DNA of 64,000 nucleotides, from positions 62,001 through 126,000 of the forward strand of contig NZ_NFHD01000007.1 of the NCBI RefSeq assembly GCF_002159185.1, written 5' to 3'. The notes under the pieces were generated by a model that was not told the origin of the DNA, made no database searches, and worked only from the letters and a program-made list of their open reading frames with translations. Within the stretch, counting starts at the first letter, position 1. Every line of letters begins with the position of its first letter. Shown here piece by piece: positions 26,240 to 34,616 of this stretch. Position numbers and translations under genes: made by a program. Source of the DNA: Gemmiger sp. An87. GTDB taxonomy: Bacteria > Bacillota > Clostridia > Oscillospirales > Ruminococcaceae.

Positions 26240-27907
26240 ATGGAAAAGCCGAACAATTTTCTCACCGAGATCATCGACGCGGACCTGGCGGAGGGCCGTG
26301 TAAAGGAGATCCACACCCGGTTCCCGCCGGAGCCCAACGGCTACCTGCACATTGGCAGCGCCAAGGCCATCTGGATCAACTGGGGCATTGCCAACGCCTA
26401 CGGCGGCAAGTTCAACCTGCGCTACGACGACACCAACCCGGTGCGCGAGGACGACGAGTACGTAAAGAGCATTGAGGAGGACCTGCGCTGGCTGGGTGCT
26501 GTGCCCAACGGCGGCATCTACTACGGCAGCGACTACTTTGAGAAGTGCTACGAGTACGCCGAGCAGCTGATCAAGGAAGGCAAGGCCTACGTGTGCGATC
26601 TGACCCGTGAGCAGATGCAGGAATACCGGGGCACCCTGACCGAGCCCGGCAAGCCCAGCCCCTGGCGCGACCGCAGCGTGGAGGAGAACCTGGACCTGTT
26701 CCGCCGCATGCGCGCCGGCGAATTCCCGGACGGCAGCCGCACCCTGCGCGCCAAGATCGACATGGCCAGCCCCAACATGAACATGCGTGACCCGGCCATC
26801 TACCGCATCGTGCGCGCGCATCATCACCGCCAGGGCGATGCCTGGTGCATCTATCCCCTGTACGATTTTGCCCATCCCATCCAGGACGCCATCGAGGGCA
26901 TCACCCACAGCATGTGCAGCCTGGAGTTCGAGAACCACCGTCCCCTGTACGAGTGGGTCATCAATAACCTGCATCTGGGTCCCTTCCCCATCCAGCGCGA
27001 GTTCGCCCGTCTGAATGTGTCCAACACCGTGATGAGCAAGCGCTACCTGCGCGAGCTGGTGGAAAAGGAGATCGTGGACGGCTGGGACGATCCCCGCATG
27101 CCCACCCTGTGCGGCCTGCGCCGCCGCGGCTACACCCCCTCCAGCATCTTTGAGTTCGTGAAGAAGGCCGGTGTTTCCAAGGTGTACAGCCTGGTGGACT
27201 ACCGCCTGCTGGAGTACTGCATCCGCACCGAGCTGGAGACCACCGCTCTGCGCCGGATGGCCGTGACCGAGCCCATCAAGCTCACCATCACCAACTATCC
27301 CGAGGGCAAGGTGGAATACTTCGATATTCCCAACAACCCCAACAAGGCCGCGAACGACTCTTCCACCCGCAAGGTGGCCTTCTCCGGCAGCCTGTACATC
27401 GAGAAGAGCGACTTCGCCGAGGTACCCCCGCCGAAGTTCCAGCGCCTCAAGCCGGACGGCGAGGTTCGCCTGATGGGTGCCTACATCGTGAAGTGCAACG
27501 AGGTCATCAAGGACGAAAACGGCGAGGTTGTGGAGCTGCGCTGCACCGCCGATCTGGAGACCGGCAACGGCAATCCGGTGGACGGCCGCAAGGTGAAGGG
27601 CACCATCCATTGGGTGAGCGCCGCCCATGCGGTGGACGCTGAGGTTCGCCTGTATGACAAGCTGTTCACCCAGGAGAACATGGGCGAGCTGCCCGAGGGC
27701 AGCGACTACAAGGACTTCCTGAACCCGGATTCCGTGAAGGTTCTGAAGGGCGCCAAGCTGGAGGCCAGCCTGGCCGACGCAAAGCCCGGCGAGAAGTTCC
27801 AGTTCGTGCGCATGGGCTACTTCACCCCGGATTCCAAGAATCCCGGCGTGTTCGGCCGCATCGTGACCCTGAAGGACAGCTTCAGCAAGACCCTGGAGCA
27901 GAAATAA
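26240..27907 (+). CDS. glnS: Glutaminyl-tRNA synthetase
   Basis: A 555-residue class I aminoacyl-tRNA synthetase that charges tRNA-Gln directly. The HIGH motif is HIGS (37-40) in PPEPNGYLHIGSAKAIW, and the KMSKS loop is VMSKRYL. RFPPEPNGYLHIG with LRYDDTNPVRED and the C-terminal anticodon-binding beta barrels are typical of GlnRS rather than GluRS. Many Firmicutes lack GlnRS and use GatCAB; its presence is a useful taxonomic hint. The ribosome-binding site GAGGAG lies 13 bases before the ATG, slightly far. A strong terminator follows. Confidence 0.96.
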   Translation: MEKPNNFLTEIIDADLAEGRVKEIHTRFPPEPNGYLHIGSAKAIWINWGIANAYGGKFNLRYDDTNPVREDDEYVKSIEEDLRWLGAVPNGGIYYGSDYFEKCYEYAEQLIKEGKAYVCDLTREQMQEYRGTLTEPGKPSPWRDRSVEENLDLFRRMRAGEFPDGSRTLRAKIDMASPNMNMRDPAIYRIVRAHHHRQGDAWCIYPLYDFAHPIQDAIEGITHSMCSLEFENHRPLYEWVINNLHLGPFPIQREFARLNVSNTVMSKRYLRELVEKEIVDGWDDPRMPTLCGLRRRGYTPSSIFEFVKKAGVSKVYSLVDYRLLEYCIRTELETTALRRMAVTEPIKLTITNYPEGKVEYFDIPNNPNKAANDSSTRKVAFSGSLYIEKSDFAEVPPPKFQRLKPDGEVRLMGAYIVKCNEVIKDENGEVVELRCTADLETGNGNPVDGRKVKGTIHWVSAAHAVDAEVRLYDKLFTQENMGELPEGSDYKDFLNPDSVKVLKGAKLEASLADAKPGEKFQFVRMGYFTPDSKNPGVFGRIVTLKDSFSKTLEQK

Positions 27908-27935
27908 GCTTTAGCTCCTTTGCTTCAAACAGCAC

Positions 27936-27986
27936 CGGCGGCTGCCGTGTTTTCCCCACCCGGGAAACGGCAGCCGCCGTTTTTTC
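27936..27986 (+). terminator. Rho-independent terminator of glnS
   Basis: 13-bp stem (CGGCGGCTGCCGT with ACGGCAGCCGCCG), a loop rich in C and T, then six T residues. Confidence 0.92.
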
Positions 27987-28002
27987 TTTGCCTTCTTTCG
28001 CC

Positions 28003-28032
28003 TTGCCAGAAGCTTTTGGTGTGTGTTATACT
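28003..28032 (+). promoter_or_regulatory. Promoter of the M20 peptidase gene
   Basis: TTGCCA (28003-28008), 18-base spacer, TATACT (28027-28032) with a TGn extension just before it. The predicted start point is about 28039. Confidence 0.75.
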
Positions 28033-28040
28033 GAAATGTA

Positions 28041-28056
28041 GCGGGCAGCTGCCCGC
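28041..28056. promoter_or_regulatory. Perfect 16-bp palindrome at the predicted transcription start
   Basis: GCGGGCAGCTGCCCGC reads the same on both strands and begins at about +2 of the M20 peptidase transcript. It may be an operator or a 5'-end RNA hairpin. Confidence 0.5.
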
Positions 28057-28122
28057 CAGACAGACACAGATTCTTTCGTGCGCCGCTGCGCGCATTTTCA
28101 TATACCCGAAGGAGGCATTTTT

Positions 28123-29919
28123 ATGATCGCTTTATGGATCGTGCTCATTCTCGTTCTCATTCTTTTGATTTTGCTGGGCGTTGCTGCCGCCCGTGCCATA
28201 CAGATGAAGCCCACCTCTGCCGCCACTGCTCAGTTTCCGGATTCCGATCTGGAGCGGGCACAGCGGTATGCCGAAACCCTTTCCACGCTGGTGCAGTGCG
28301 AGACCGTGTCGGAAAAGGACCAGGTCAGCCGCCGCAAGTTCCAGGCCTTCCACAAGCTGCTGAGGGAGCAGTTCCCTCTGGTGCACAAGGCAGCCACCCG
28401 CACCGTGCTCAACGGCAGCCTGATTTATAAAATCCCCGGTCTGGACGGCGGCGCAGGCGCGCCCATCCTGATCATGAGCCACCACGATGTGGTGCCCGCT
28501 CAGGGCGAGTGGAAGTACCCGCCCTTCTCCGGCGAGATCGCCGAGGGTTCGGTATGGGGCCGCGGCACCGTGGACACCAAGGGCAGCCTGTTCTGCTTCA
28601 TGCAGGCGGTGGAGGAGCTGCTGGCCGAGGGCTGGAAGCCCGAGTGCGACGTGTATCTGGCCTCCAGCTGCACCGAGGAATGGGGCGGCGACGGTGCGCC
28701 CGCCATTGCTGCCTGGCTCAAGGAGCAGGGGGTCCATCTGGGCCTGCTGCTGGACGAGGGCGGCATGATTATGGATTCCCCCATGGCCGGAGTCAAGGGC
28801 CGCTACGCCATGGTGGGCGTGGTGGAAAAGGGCTACGCGGACGTGAAGTTCACCGCCAACGCCGCCGGTGGCCATGCCAGTGCCCCCGGCCCCAACACCG
28901 CGCTGGTGCAGCTGGCCAGGTTCATCTGCAAGACCGACCGGCACAGCCCCTTCCAGGCCCGCTTCTCCCCCACCCTGCGGGAGATGTTCCAGCGCCTGGC
29001 CCCCAACATGAGCTTCGGCATGCGGATGCTGCTGGGCAACCTGTGGCTGTTTGAGCCGCTGCTCTGCTTCCTGCTTCCCCGTGTGAACCCGCTGGCGGGC
29101 GCCATGATGCGCACCACCTGCGCCTTCACCATGGCCGAAGGCTCCCCCGCCTACAACGTGCTGCCCCAGCAGGCCTGGGTCACCGCCAACATGCGCTGCA
29201 TGCCCCACCAGGGCACCGACGAGAGCATCGAGATCATCCGCGCCGCCGCCAAGAAGTGCGGGCTGGATACCGAGGTGCTGAAGGCCGACCCGGCCTGCGC
29301 CGAGGTGGACTTCAAGGGCGATGCCTTCCGTCTGCTGGAGGAGACCATGGGCAAAATCTACCCCGGCTACGGGGTGGCCCCCTACATCATGACCGGCGGC
29401 ACCGATGCCCGGTTCTACATGTACGAGGGCGTGGTGGAAAACGCCCTGCGCTTTGCCCCGCTGGAGATCAACAAGCAGCAGTACGCCAGCATCCACGCGG
29501 CCAACGAGAACCTGTCCATCCTGGCACTGCCCCCGGCTGTGGACTTCTACCAGGAGCTGCTGCGCAGCTACTGCGCCCGCAACGGCAAGCCGGAGCTGGC
29601 CCCGGAAAAGCCCGCCCGCAAGGCACCGGCCCGCAAAAAGACTGCCCTCAAGGCCAAGACCGAGGCAGAAGAGCCGGTGACCGAGACCGCCGAGCCCGCG
29701 CCCGAAACCGCACAGCCGGAAGACCAGCAGCCCGCCCCGGAGGCACCGGCAGAGCAGCCCAAGAAGGCCGCGAAGCCCAAAAAGAGCACCGCCTCCAAAG
29801 CGGAAGCCGCTGAGGCTGCCGAAGAATCCGCTGAGCCTGCACCGGAAACGGACAAGGCTCCTGAACCGGAAGCTCCCGCTGAGCCTGCCGCCGAAACGGA
29901 CGAGCCCCGGGAAGAATAA
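28123..29919 (+). CDS. Membrane-anchored M20 family metallopeptidase with Ala/Pro/Glu/Lys-rich tail
   Basis: A 598-residue protein. An N-terminal helix (IALWIVLILVLILLILLGVA) anchors it. The M20 catalytic domain follows: SHHDVVP (metal His), GRGTVDTKG (bridging Asp), SSCTEEWGG (catalytic Glu-Glu), LLDEGG, the dimerisation lid domain and TGGTDARFY. It resembles carboxypeptidase PM20D1-like enzymes that hydrolyse or form N-acyl amino acids or small peptides. The last 110 residues are low-complexity, with repeated EPAPET, PEAPAE and KKAAKPKK pieces, probably a cell-wall or surface spacer or a nucleic-acid- or polyanion-binding tail. GAAGGAGG precedes the ATG. Confidence 0.9.
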   Translation: MIALWIVLILVLILLILLGVAAARAIQMKPTSAATAQFPDSDLERAQRYAETLSTLVQCETVSEKDQVSRRKFQAFHKLLREQFPLVHKAATRTVLNGSLIYKIPGLDGGAGAPILIMSHHDVVPAQGEWKYPPFSGEIAEGSVWGRGTVDTKGSLFCFMQAVEELLAEGWKPECDVYLASSCTEEWGGDGAPAIAAWLKEQGVHLGLLLDEGGMIMDSPMAGVKGRYAMVGVVEKGYADVKFTANAAGGHASAPGPNTALVQLARFICKTDRHSPFQARFSPTLREMFQRLAPNMSFGMRMLLGNLWLFEPLLCFLLPRVNPLAGAMMRTTCAFTMAEGSPAYNVLPQQAWVTANMRCMPHQGTDESIEIIRAAAKKCGLDTEVLKADPACAEVDFKGDAFRLLEETMGKIYPGYGVAPYIMTGGTDARFYMYEGVVENALRFAPLEINKQQYASIHAANENLSILALPPAVDFYQELLRSYCARNGKPELAPEKPARKAPARKKTALKAKTEAEEPVTETAEPAPETAQPEDQQPAPEAPAEQPKKAAKPKKSTASKAEAAEAAEESAEPAPETDKAPEPEAPAEPAAETDEPREE

Positions 29920-29929
29920 TCCAAACGCA

Positions 29930-29969
29930 AACGAGCACCTGCATGCAAAACGCAGGTGCTCGTTTTTTG
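29930..29969 (+). terminator. Rho-independent terminator of the M20 peptidase gene
   Basis: Perfect 12-bp stem (ACGAGCACCTGC with GCAGGTGCTCGT), nine-base loop, then TTTTTT. It lies between convergent genes and may also slow the opposite transcript. Confidence 0.92.
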
Positions 29970-29970
29970 T

Positions 29971-30603
29971 TTATTTCTGCCTGGTTTTCGCCCCTCGCAG
30001 CAGCCGCCATTCCAGCACGCCGCAGCCGCCCAGATACACCACCCAGAACAGCACATAGCCTGCCAGCGGATACACCGGAATGGGATAGGGCGCACTGGCA
30101 AAACCGCTCACCAGGATGTTGTACAACATGGACAGGGGGATGAAAGGCAGCAGCCACAGGTTCACCGCCCAGAACCGCCGCTTTGCCTGGGGACGGCTGG
30201 CGGCATCGCCCACCGTCATGCCGATGGCAAAGACCACACAGCCCATCACCATGAGCAGCAGACCGATGGCGGTGGCAATGGCGGTCTGCTTTTCATACCA
30301 GAGCATCACCGCCGCCAGAAGGCCTGCCACGGTGCTGCCGGTGGCCACCACTGAGAACAGCGACGCATCCGGCCCCTGCTCCCGCGCGGCCGGGTGCTGC
30401 CCCGTCAGCAGATAATCAGTGGTGGTATCCAGCTGCGTGCTCAGTGCCAGCAGCCGCTCCAGGTCCGGTGCGGTCTGGCCGCTCTCCCATTTGGACACCG
30501 CCTGCCGGGACACGCCCACCCGGTCCGCCAGCTCCTCCTGGGAAAAGCCCTTCGCCTTGCGCAGCTGCTGTACCCTCCGGCCCAGCTCCTCGTTCAGACT
30601 CAT
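29971..30603 (-). CDS. XRE-type regulator with C-terminal membrane helices
   Basis: A 210-residue protein. Residues 1-65 form a Cro/C1-type helix-turn-helix ([20 protein letters not shown], then [20 protein letters not shown]). Four hydrophobic helices follow from about residue 85, and the tail is basic. Membrane-bound XRE regulators of this shape are common in Clostridia and often respond to cell-envelope or antimicrobial stress; the signal here is unknown. AAAGGAG precedes the ATG at 30603. An upstream in-frame extension covers the promoter and is rejected. Confidence 0.85.
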   Translation of the reverse strand: MSLNEELGRRVQQLRKAKGFSQEELADRVGVSRQAVSKWESGQTAPDLERLLALSTQLDTTTDYLLTGQHPAAREQGPDASLFSVVATGSTVAGLLAAVMLWYEKQTAIATAIGLLLMVMGCVVFAIGMTVGDAASRPQAKRRFWAVNLWLLPFIPLSMLYNILVSGFASAPYPIPVYPLAGYVLFWVVYLGGCGVLEWRLLRGAKTRQK

Positions 30604-30635
30604 ACCGTCCACTCCTTTTTGTTTTGCTGGAACCC

Positions 30636-30665
30636 AGTATACCCGATGAGGCGGGGGCCTGTCCA
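30636..30665 (-). promoter_or_regulatory. Promoter of the membrane XRE regulator gene
   Basis: On the minus strand TGGACA, an 18-base spacer and TATACT, about 33 bases before the start codon. Confidence 0.6.
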
Positions 30666-30727
30666 CCATTCGCGGCCCGAATTCCGTCAACCGGGTGTTG
30701 CATTTTGTCAACCGAGTCCGTTTCAGA

Positions 30728-30760
30728 CAAAAAAGCGGCGGAGGCTTTTGCCTCCGCCGT
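30728..30760 (-). terminator. Rho-independent terminator of the flavin reductase gene
   Basis: Minus-strand 10-bp stem (CGGCGGAGGC with GCCTCCGCCG) with an AAAA loop, then C and six T residues. Confidence 0.92.
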
Positions 30761-30799
30761 TTTGATTTTGAACAGGAATCGTATGGTCGGCCGGAAAAA

Positions 30800-32662
30800 T
30801 CAGCGGGTGTACTCCGCGGCGCTGGCGCCGGCAATGCGGCCGAACACGATGATGTCGGTCAGCGCGTTGCCGCCCAGGCGGTTGGTGCCGTGGATGCCGC
30901 CGGTAACCTCACCAGCCGCGAACAGGCCGGGAATCACCTCGCCGTTTGCGTTCAGCACCTCGGCGTTGGCGTTGATCTCCACGCCGCCCATGGTGTGGTG
31001 CACGGTGGGAACACGCTTGGCAGCGTAGAAGGGCGCGTCGTTGATGCCGTCGTTCTCACCCTCCACATCGCTGAACAGGGTGCGGCCGAACTCGTCCTCC
31101 TGGCCCTCCAGGTCGCCGCCCACGCAGTGGCGGTTGTACTCCTCAATGGTGGCGGTCAGGGTCTCGGCGGGAACGCCCATCTGCTCGGCCAGCTCCTCCA
31201 GGGTGTCGGCCTTGTAAGCGCGGCCGGCCTCCACCAGGCTGTTCATGGTCTCGCCGAAGTTGTTCAGCTCCTCGCCGGTGGGGTAGGTATCGCTGTCCAT
31301 CACGATGAACATGGTGGTGTTGCTCTGCTCAAACAGAGCCAGGGTCATCTCGTCACGGCGGCCGCCCTCGTTCACGAAGCGCTCGCCCTGCTCGTTTACG
31401 AAGATACGGCTCTCAACAGCGTGCTCGATGTTGCCGGACAGGCTGCCGGTCTCGGGATCGCCCAGGGGCAGCAGCTGGATGTTGCCCATCTGAATCAGGT
31501 TGGCGCCCACGGCCTCGGCCATGATGATGCCGTCGCCGGTGATGCCGGAGGCGTTGGTGCTGGGGATGCTCTCGTCCAGGGTGGGCCACAGCTGGGTTTC
31601 CTCATTGGCCTTCTCGCGCAGCTCCACGTTGCGGGCAAAACCGCCGGTGGCCAGAACCACGCCGTTGGTGGCGTTCACCGTCACGGTGTTGCCGGTCTTG
31701 CCGGTGGCCTTAACGCCGCAGACAGCACCGTTCTCATCCACCAGCAGCTCGTTGGCGGTGGTGTTGTAGAGCATGGTCACGGTGGTGTTCTCGTCCAGGT
31801 AGTTCTGGAAGGCCTTGAAGAAGCCGGTGCCCTCGGGATCGCTGGGGCGCTGGGCGCGGGGCCACAGGCCGCCGGTCACGGTGAACACCTCACCGGTGAA
31901 GCCCATGCCCAGCTCCTTCATCCATTCCACGCCGTCCCAGGCCTGCTCGCACAGGATGGTGACCAGCTCCAGGTTGCCCTGCTCGTCGCCGCCCTCGTAG
32001 GTCTGCTGAATGTGCAGCGCCACGCTGTCGTCGTGAGCCTTGGCCACCTCGCTGCCGTCATCCACAGCGTTCATGGCGCCGCCGGACAGGATGGTGTTGC
32101 CGCCCATGGAGCCGGTCTTCTCCAGAACGATCACGTTCTTGCCCGCCTGCGCGGCGGTGATGGCAGCGCTCATGCCGGCGCCGCCCGCGCCGATGACCAC
32201 CACGTCGGCGGTGTACTCGGCGTCCTCTTCGGCCTCAACCTCAGGCTTCTTGGCCTGCCACTCGGCGATAACCTCGTCGGTGGCGCCCGCCTGCTTCAGG
32301 CAGTCGGTCACGCCCTCCAGAATGGCCTCACTGGTCAGGGTGGCGCTGGCTACGATGTCCACGCCCAGGCCCTGCAGCTCCATGATCTCCTTGGGCATAT
32401 TCTCGGCCACGGGTGCGCCGATGCCCTCGGTCTCGCTGTGCTCCAGCTGGATATCGGTGATTGCGTTGGCATCCACGGTCACGGTCACGGTCATCTCGTG
32501 CATGCCCATGGTGGTGGCACTGTAGGTGCCGGGGGTAAAGATGCCGGTCTGGCTTGCCGCCTGGCTGGAGGCAGTGGAAGAAGCTGCGCCGCCGCAGGCG
32601 GTGGTGAGCATCATCAGAGCTGCCAGGGTCAGGCTGGCAATTTTGCGGGAAATGGGTTTCAT
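30800..32662 (-). CDS. Lipoprotein FMN-binding/FAD-dependent fumarate reductase-like flavoprotein
   Basis: A 620-residue secreted lipoprotein. The signal peptide ends in a lipobox LTTAC (Cys23), followed by a Ser/Ala-rich linker. Residues 42-125 form an FMN_bind domain; [10 protein letters not shown] resembles the flavinylation motif of ApbE targets, with Thr108 as the likely modified residue. From residue 155 an FAD_binding_2 domain starts ([19 protein letters not shown]), with EFGR and [17 protein letters not shown] typical of fumarate reductase-like enzymes. Such surface flavoproteins pass electrons to fumarate, urocanate or other organic acceptors. The acceptor is unknown. GAGGAG precedes the ATG. 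Confidence 0.9.
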   Translation of the reverse strand: MKPISRKIASLTLAALMMLTTACGGAASSTASSQAASQTGIFTPGTYSATTMGMHEMTVTVTVDANAITDIQLEHSETEGIGAPVAENMPKEIMELQGLGVDIVASATLTSEAILEGVTDCLKQAGATDEVIAEWQAKKPEVEAEEDAEYTADVVVIGAGGAGMSAAITAAQAGKNVIVLEKTGSMGGNTILSGGAMNAVDDGSEVAKAHDDSVALHIQQTYEGGDEQGNLELVTILCEQAWDGVEWMKELGMGFTGEVFTVTGGLWPRAQRPSDPEGTGFFKAFQNYLDENTTVTMLYNTTANELLVDENGAVCGVKATGKTGNTVTVNATNGVVLATGGFARNVELREKANEETQLWPTLDESIPSTNASGITGDGIIMAEAVGANLIQMGNIQLLPLGDPETGSLSGNIEHAVESRIFVNEQGERFVNEGGRRDEMTLALFEQSNTTMFIVMDSDTYPTGEELNNFGETMNSLVEAGRAYKADTLEELAEQMGVPAETLTATIEEYNRHCVGGDLEGQEDEFGRTLFSDVEGENDGINDAPFYAAKRVPTVHHTMGGVEINANAEVLNANGEVIPGLFAAGEVTGGIHGTNRLGGNALTDIIVFGRIAGASAAEYTR

Positions 32663-32707
32663 AAGTCGCCTACTCCTCTCAAAATTCAAAAATATAATCC
32701 CTGTTCA

Positions 32708-32727
32708 ACATGTCGCATTAGACATGT
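32708..32727. promoter_or_regulatory. Inverted repeat just downstream of the flavin reductase promoter
   Basis: ACATGTC, six bases, GACATGT: perfect 7-bp arms located a few bases after the predicted start point. Position and symmetry suit a repressor operator; an RNA hairpin at the 5' end of the transcript is the alternative. Confidence 0.55.
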
Positions 32728-32736
32728 ACTGACACG

Positions 32737-32764
32737 ATTTTAACACACTTTTTTCATATTTCAA
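32737..32764 (-). promoter_or_regulatory. Promoter of the flavin reductase gene
   Basis: Minus-strand TTGAAA, 16-base spacer and TAAAAT, about 75 bases before the start codon, in an AT-rich stretch. Confidence 0.7.
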
Positions 32765-32829
32765 TCACAATTTCCCCGCAGTTGAAGAGAAATTCCGGGG
32801 CTGCTCACGAACAAAATCAGGCGATTTTG

Positions 32830-32866
32830 ACAAAAAAATAGCGGAGTTTGAGCACTCCGCTATTTG
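32830..32866 (-). terminator. Rho-independent terminator of the transporter gene
   Basis: Minus-strand 12-bp stem (AAATAGCGGAGT with ACTCCGCTATTT), six-base loop, ending in a T-run. Confidence 0.92.
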
Positions 32867-32884
32867 AGACCAAATCTTCTTTTT

Positions 32885-34006
32885 TTACAGGATACCGCAC
32901 CCGGCCAGCACCAGCAGCACTGCCAGCAGGCCGAAGTTCAGCGCGCTGAACACCGCCAGATACCGCCCGGTGTTGGCCCCGGGGGCCTTGGAATAGATCT
33001 TCAGGCTGATCAGGCTGGCCAGGCTGGCGATGGGGGTACCCAGGCCGCCCAGGTCCACGCCCATGAGCAGGCCCGCGCCGTTCTCGGTAAAGCCGGAGAG
33101 CAGCACCGCCGCCGGCACGTTGCTGATGATCTGGCTGGCCGCCGCGCCCACCAGCATCTCCCGGCCCTGCATCACGCTGGCCAGGAAATTCTGCAGCGCC
33201 GGAATACGGGCCAGGTTGCCCGCGAAGACGAAAAAGCACACGAAGGTGACCAGCAAGGCGAAATCCGCCCCCAGCACCAGCTTTTTATCGAACACCGCCA
33301 GCGCCACAATCACCACCGCCAGCAGCGCGGGCCAGGGCAGCAGATGGAACACCGAGGCAAGACAGACGCAGAACAGCATGCCGCACAACATCAGCTGAGC
33401 GCGCTGGCGGCTGGTCATGGGGCCCTCGTCCTTCTGGGCGGTCAGGGTGACCCGCCGGGCCGGGGTGAGCAAACAGAGCACCGCCAGCACCACAAAGCTT
33501 GCCAGTGTGGCGGGCACGGTAAGGGCGAAAAACTCGCCCGCGGAAAAGCCGTAGCGGCTGTAGAGATACAGGTTCTGGGGGTTGCCCACCGGGGTGAGCA
33601 TGCTGCCCAGATTGGCGGCCACCGTCTGCAGGCTCACCACCCAGGGCAGCAGCCCGCCCTGGCCGCTGGCGGCCAGCACCAGCACCGCGAAAGGCACAAA
33701 GGTGATGAGGGCCACATCGTTAGTGACCAGCATGGAGGAGAAAAAGCAGAGCATCACCAGCACCAGGCACAGCCCCTTGCCGCTGCCGCTGCGTTTGACC
33801 AGCGCCGACGCCATCCGCCGGAAGGCCCCGGCCTGCTCCATACCTGCCACCACTGCCATCAGACAGTAAAGCAGGGCCAGCACCCGGCCGTCCACATAAC
33901 CCAGGTATGCCGCGTCCGGCGGGATTACCAGGCAGGAGGCCAGCGCCAGCACCGCCGAGATGGCCAGCACCGGTTCGCTTTTCAGCCATTGCATCGCCTG
34001 TTTCAC
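32885..34006 (-). CDS. SLC13/ArsB/CitM-type anion permease
   Basis: A 373-residue membrane protein with about ten helices. The ion-transporter (IT) superfamily signatures are seen: TNDVALITFVPFAVLVL in the first half, GSMLTPVGNPQNLYLYSRYG, and QIISNVPAAVLLSGF in the second half. Members move citrate, dicarboxylates or arsenite, with Na+ or H+. It overlaps the preceding gene by ATGA, so the two are coupled. The flavin reductase gene lies downstream behind a terminator; a dicarboxylate transporter next to a fumarate reductase-like enzyme is suggestive but not proof of shared function. Confidence 0.83.
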   Translation of the reverse strand: MKQAMQWLKSEPVLAISAVLALASCLVIPPDAAYLGYVDGRVLALLYCLMAVVAGMEQAGAFRRMASALVKRSGSGKGLCLVLVMLCFFSSMLVTNDVALITFVPFAVLVLAASGQGGLLPWVVSLQTVAANLGSMLTPVGNPQNLYLYSRYGFSAGEFFALTVPATLASFVVLAVLCLLTPARRVTLTAQKDEGPMTSRQRAQLMLCGMLFCVCLASVFHLLPWPALLAVVIVALAVFDKKLVLGADFALLVTFVCFFVFAGNLARIPALQNFLASVMQGREMLVGAAASQIISNVPAAVLLSGFTENGAGLLMGVDLGGLGTPIASLASLISLKIYSKAPGANTGRYLAVFSALNFGLLAVLLVLAGCGIL

Positions 34007-34533
34007 CGGCCCAGCACCTCCTTCTTCAGCACCCGGAAGGCCTCATCCTCGCCCTTGTCCCGCAAAGTGATGAGCATATATTCCAGCAGCTTGCGCGTCT
34101 CCGGGTGGAGCACGTAATGGTCCCGGCCCCGGTCGTAATATTCCCAGGGGGAGGCGTCGGTGTAGTCCTTGCCCTTATACACCTTGCTGGCGGCCACCCG
34201 GTCGCAGAACATCTCGGCCACAAACTGCAAGGGCATTTTATTGCCGATCAGCTTGCCGGTGCCCGCCGGGTCATAGTCGATCCAGTATTCCAGATGGTGC
34301 CGGTTGCGCCCCTTGTGGTGCAGCCAGGCGGTGCTGCAGCCCTCGGCCTGGCGCTGGGCATCGTTGGGGCTGCGGTTGCCCTGGTAGTATTTCACCCCGG
34401 GCCAGAACTCGCTGGGCGAATATTTGGAAAGGTCATGGGTCAGCCCCCGCCAGTAAAGCCCCAGCCGGAAGCAGTGCTTCATCACCAGCCATTTGTGGTG
34501 ATTGATGGTGCAGAAATGCCCCCACAGATTCAC
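34003..34533 (-). CDS. DUF5662 family protein
   Basis: A 176-residue soluble protein rich in His, Tyr and Trp: WGHFCTINHHKWLVMKHCF at the start, HDLSKYSPSEFWPGVKYYQ, then HHKGRNRHHLEYWID. This pattern is that of a Firmicutes protein family of unknown function (sometimes misnamed catalase); clusters of His and Asp suggest an HD-like metal site. The start is a GTG preceded by AGGAGGGA. It is the first gene of a two-gene operon with the permease. Confidence 0.72.
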   Translation of the reverse strand: MNLWGHFCTINHHKWLVMKHCFRLGLYWRGLTHDLSKYSPSEFWPGVKYYQGNRSPNDAQRQAEGCSTAWLHHKGRNRHHLEYWIDYDPAGTGKLIGNKMPLQFVAEMFCDRVAASKVYKGKDYTDASPWEYYDRGRDHYVLHPETRKLLEYMLITLRDKGEDEAFRVLKKEVLGR

Positions 34534-34556
34534 GGTTTATCCCTCCTGCAATCAAA

Positions 34557-34593
34557 GACCGGGCTCCATGGGAACCCGGCCTTTATTATAGCA
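34557..34593 (-). promoter_or_regulatory. Extended -10 promoter and hairpin before the DUF5662 gene
   Basis: Minus-strand TGCTATAAT (34593 to 34585) is a perfect extended -10. A stem-loop (CCGGGTTCC with GGAGCCCGG, CATG loop) follows directly, with TCTTTGATT after it. The hairpin may be the terminator of the upstream symporter gene, the 5' end of the DUF5662 transcript, or both. Confidence 0.55.
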
Positions 34594-34616
34594 TATTTAT
34601 ACAGCTTCGTGTGCGG

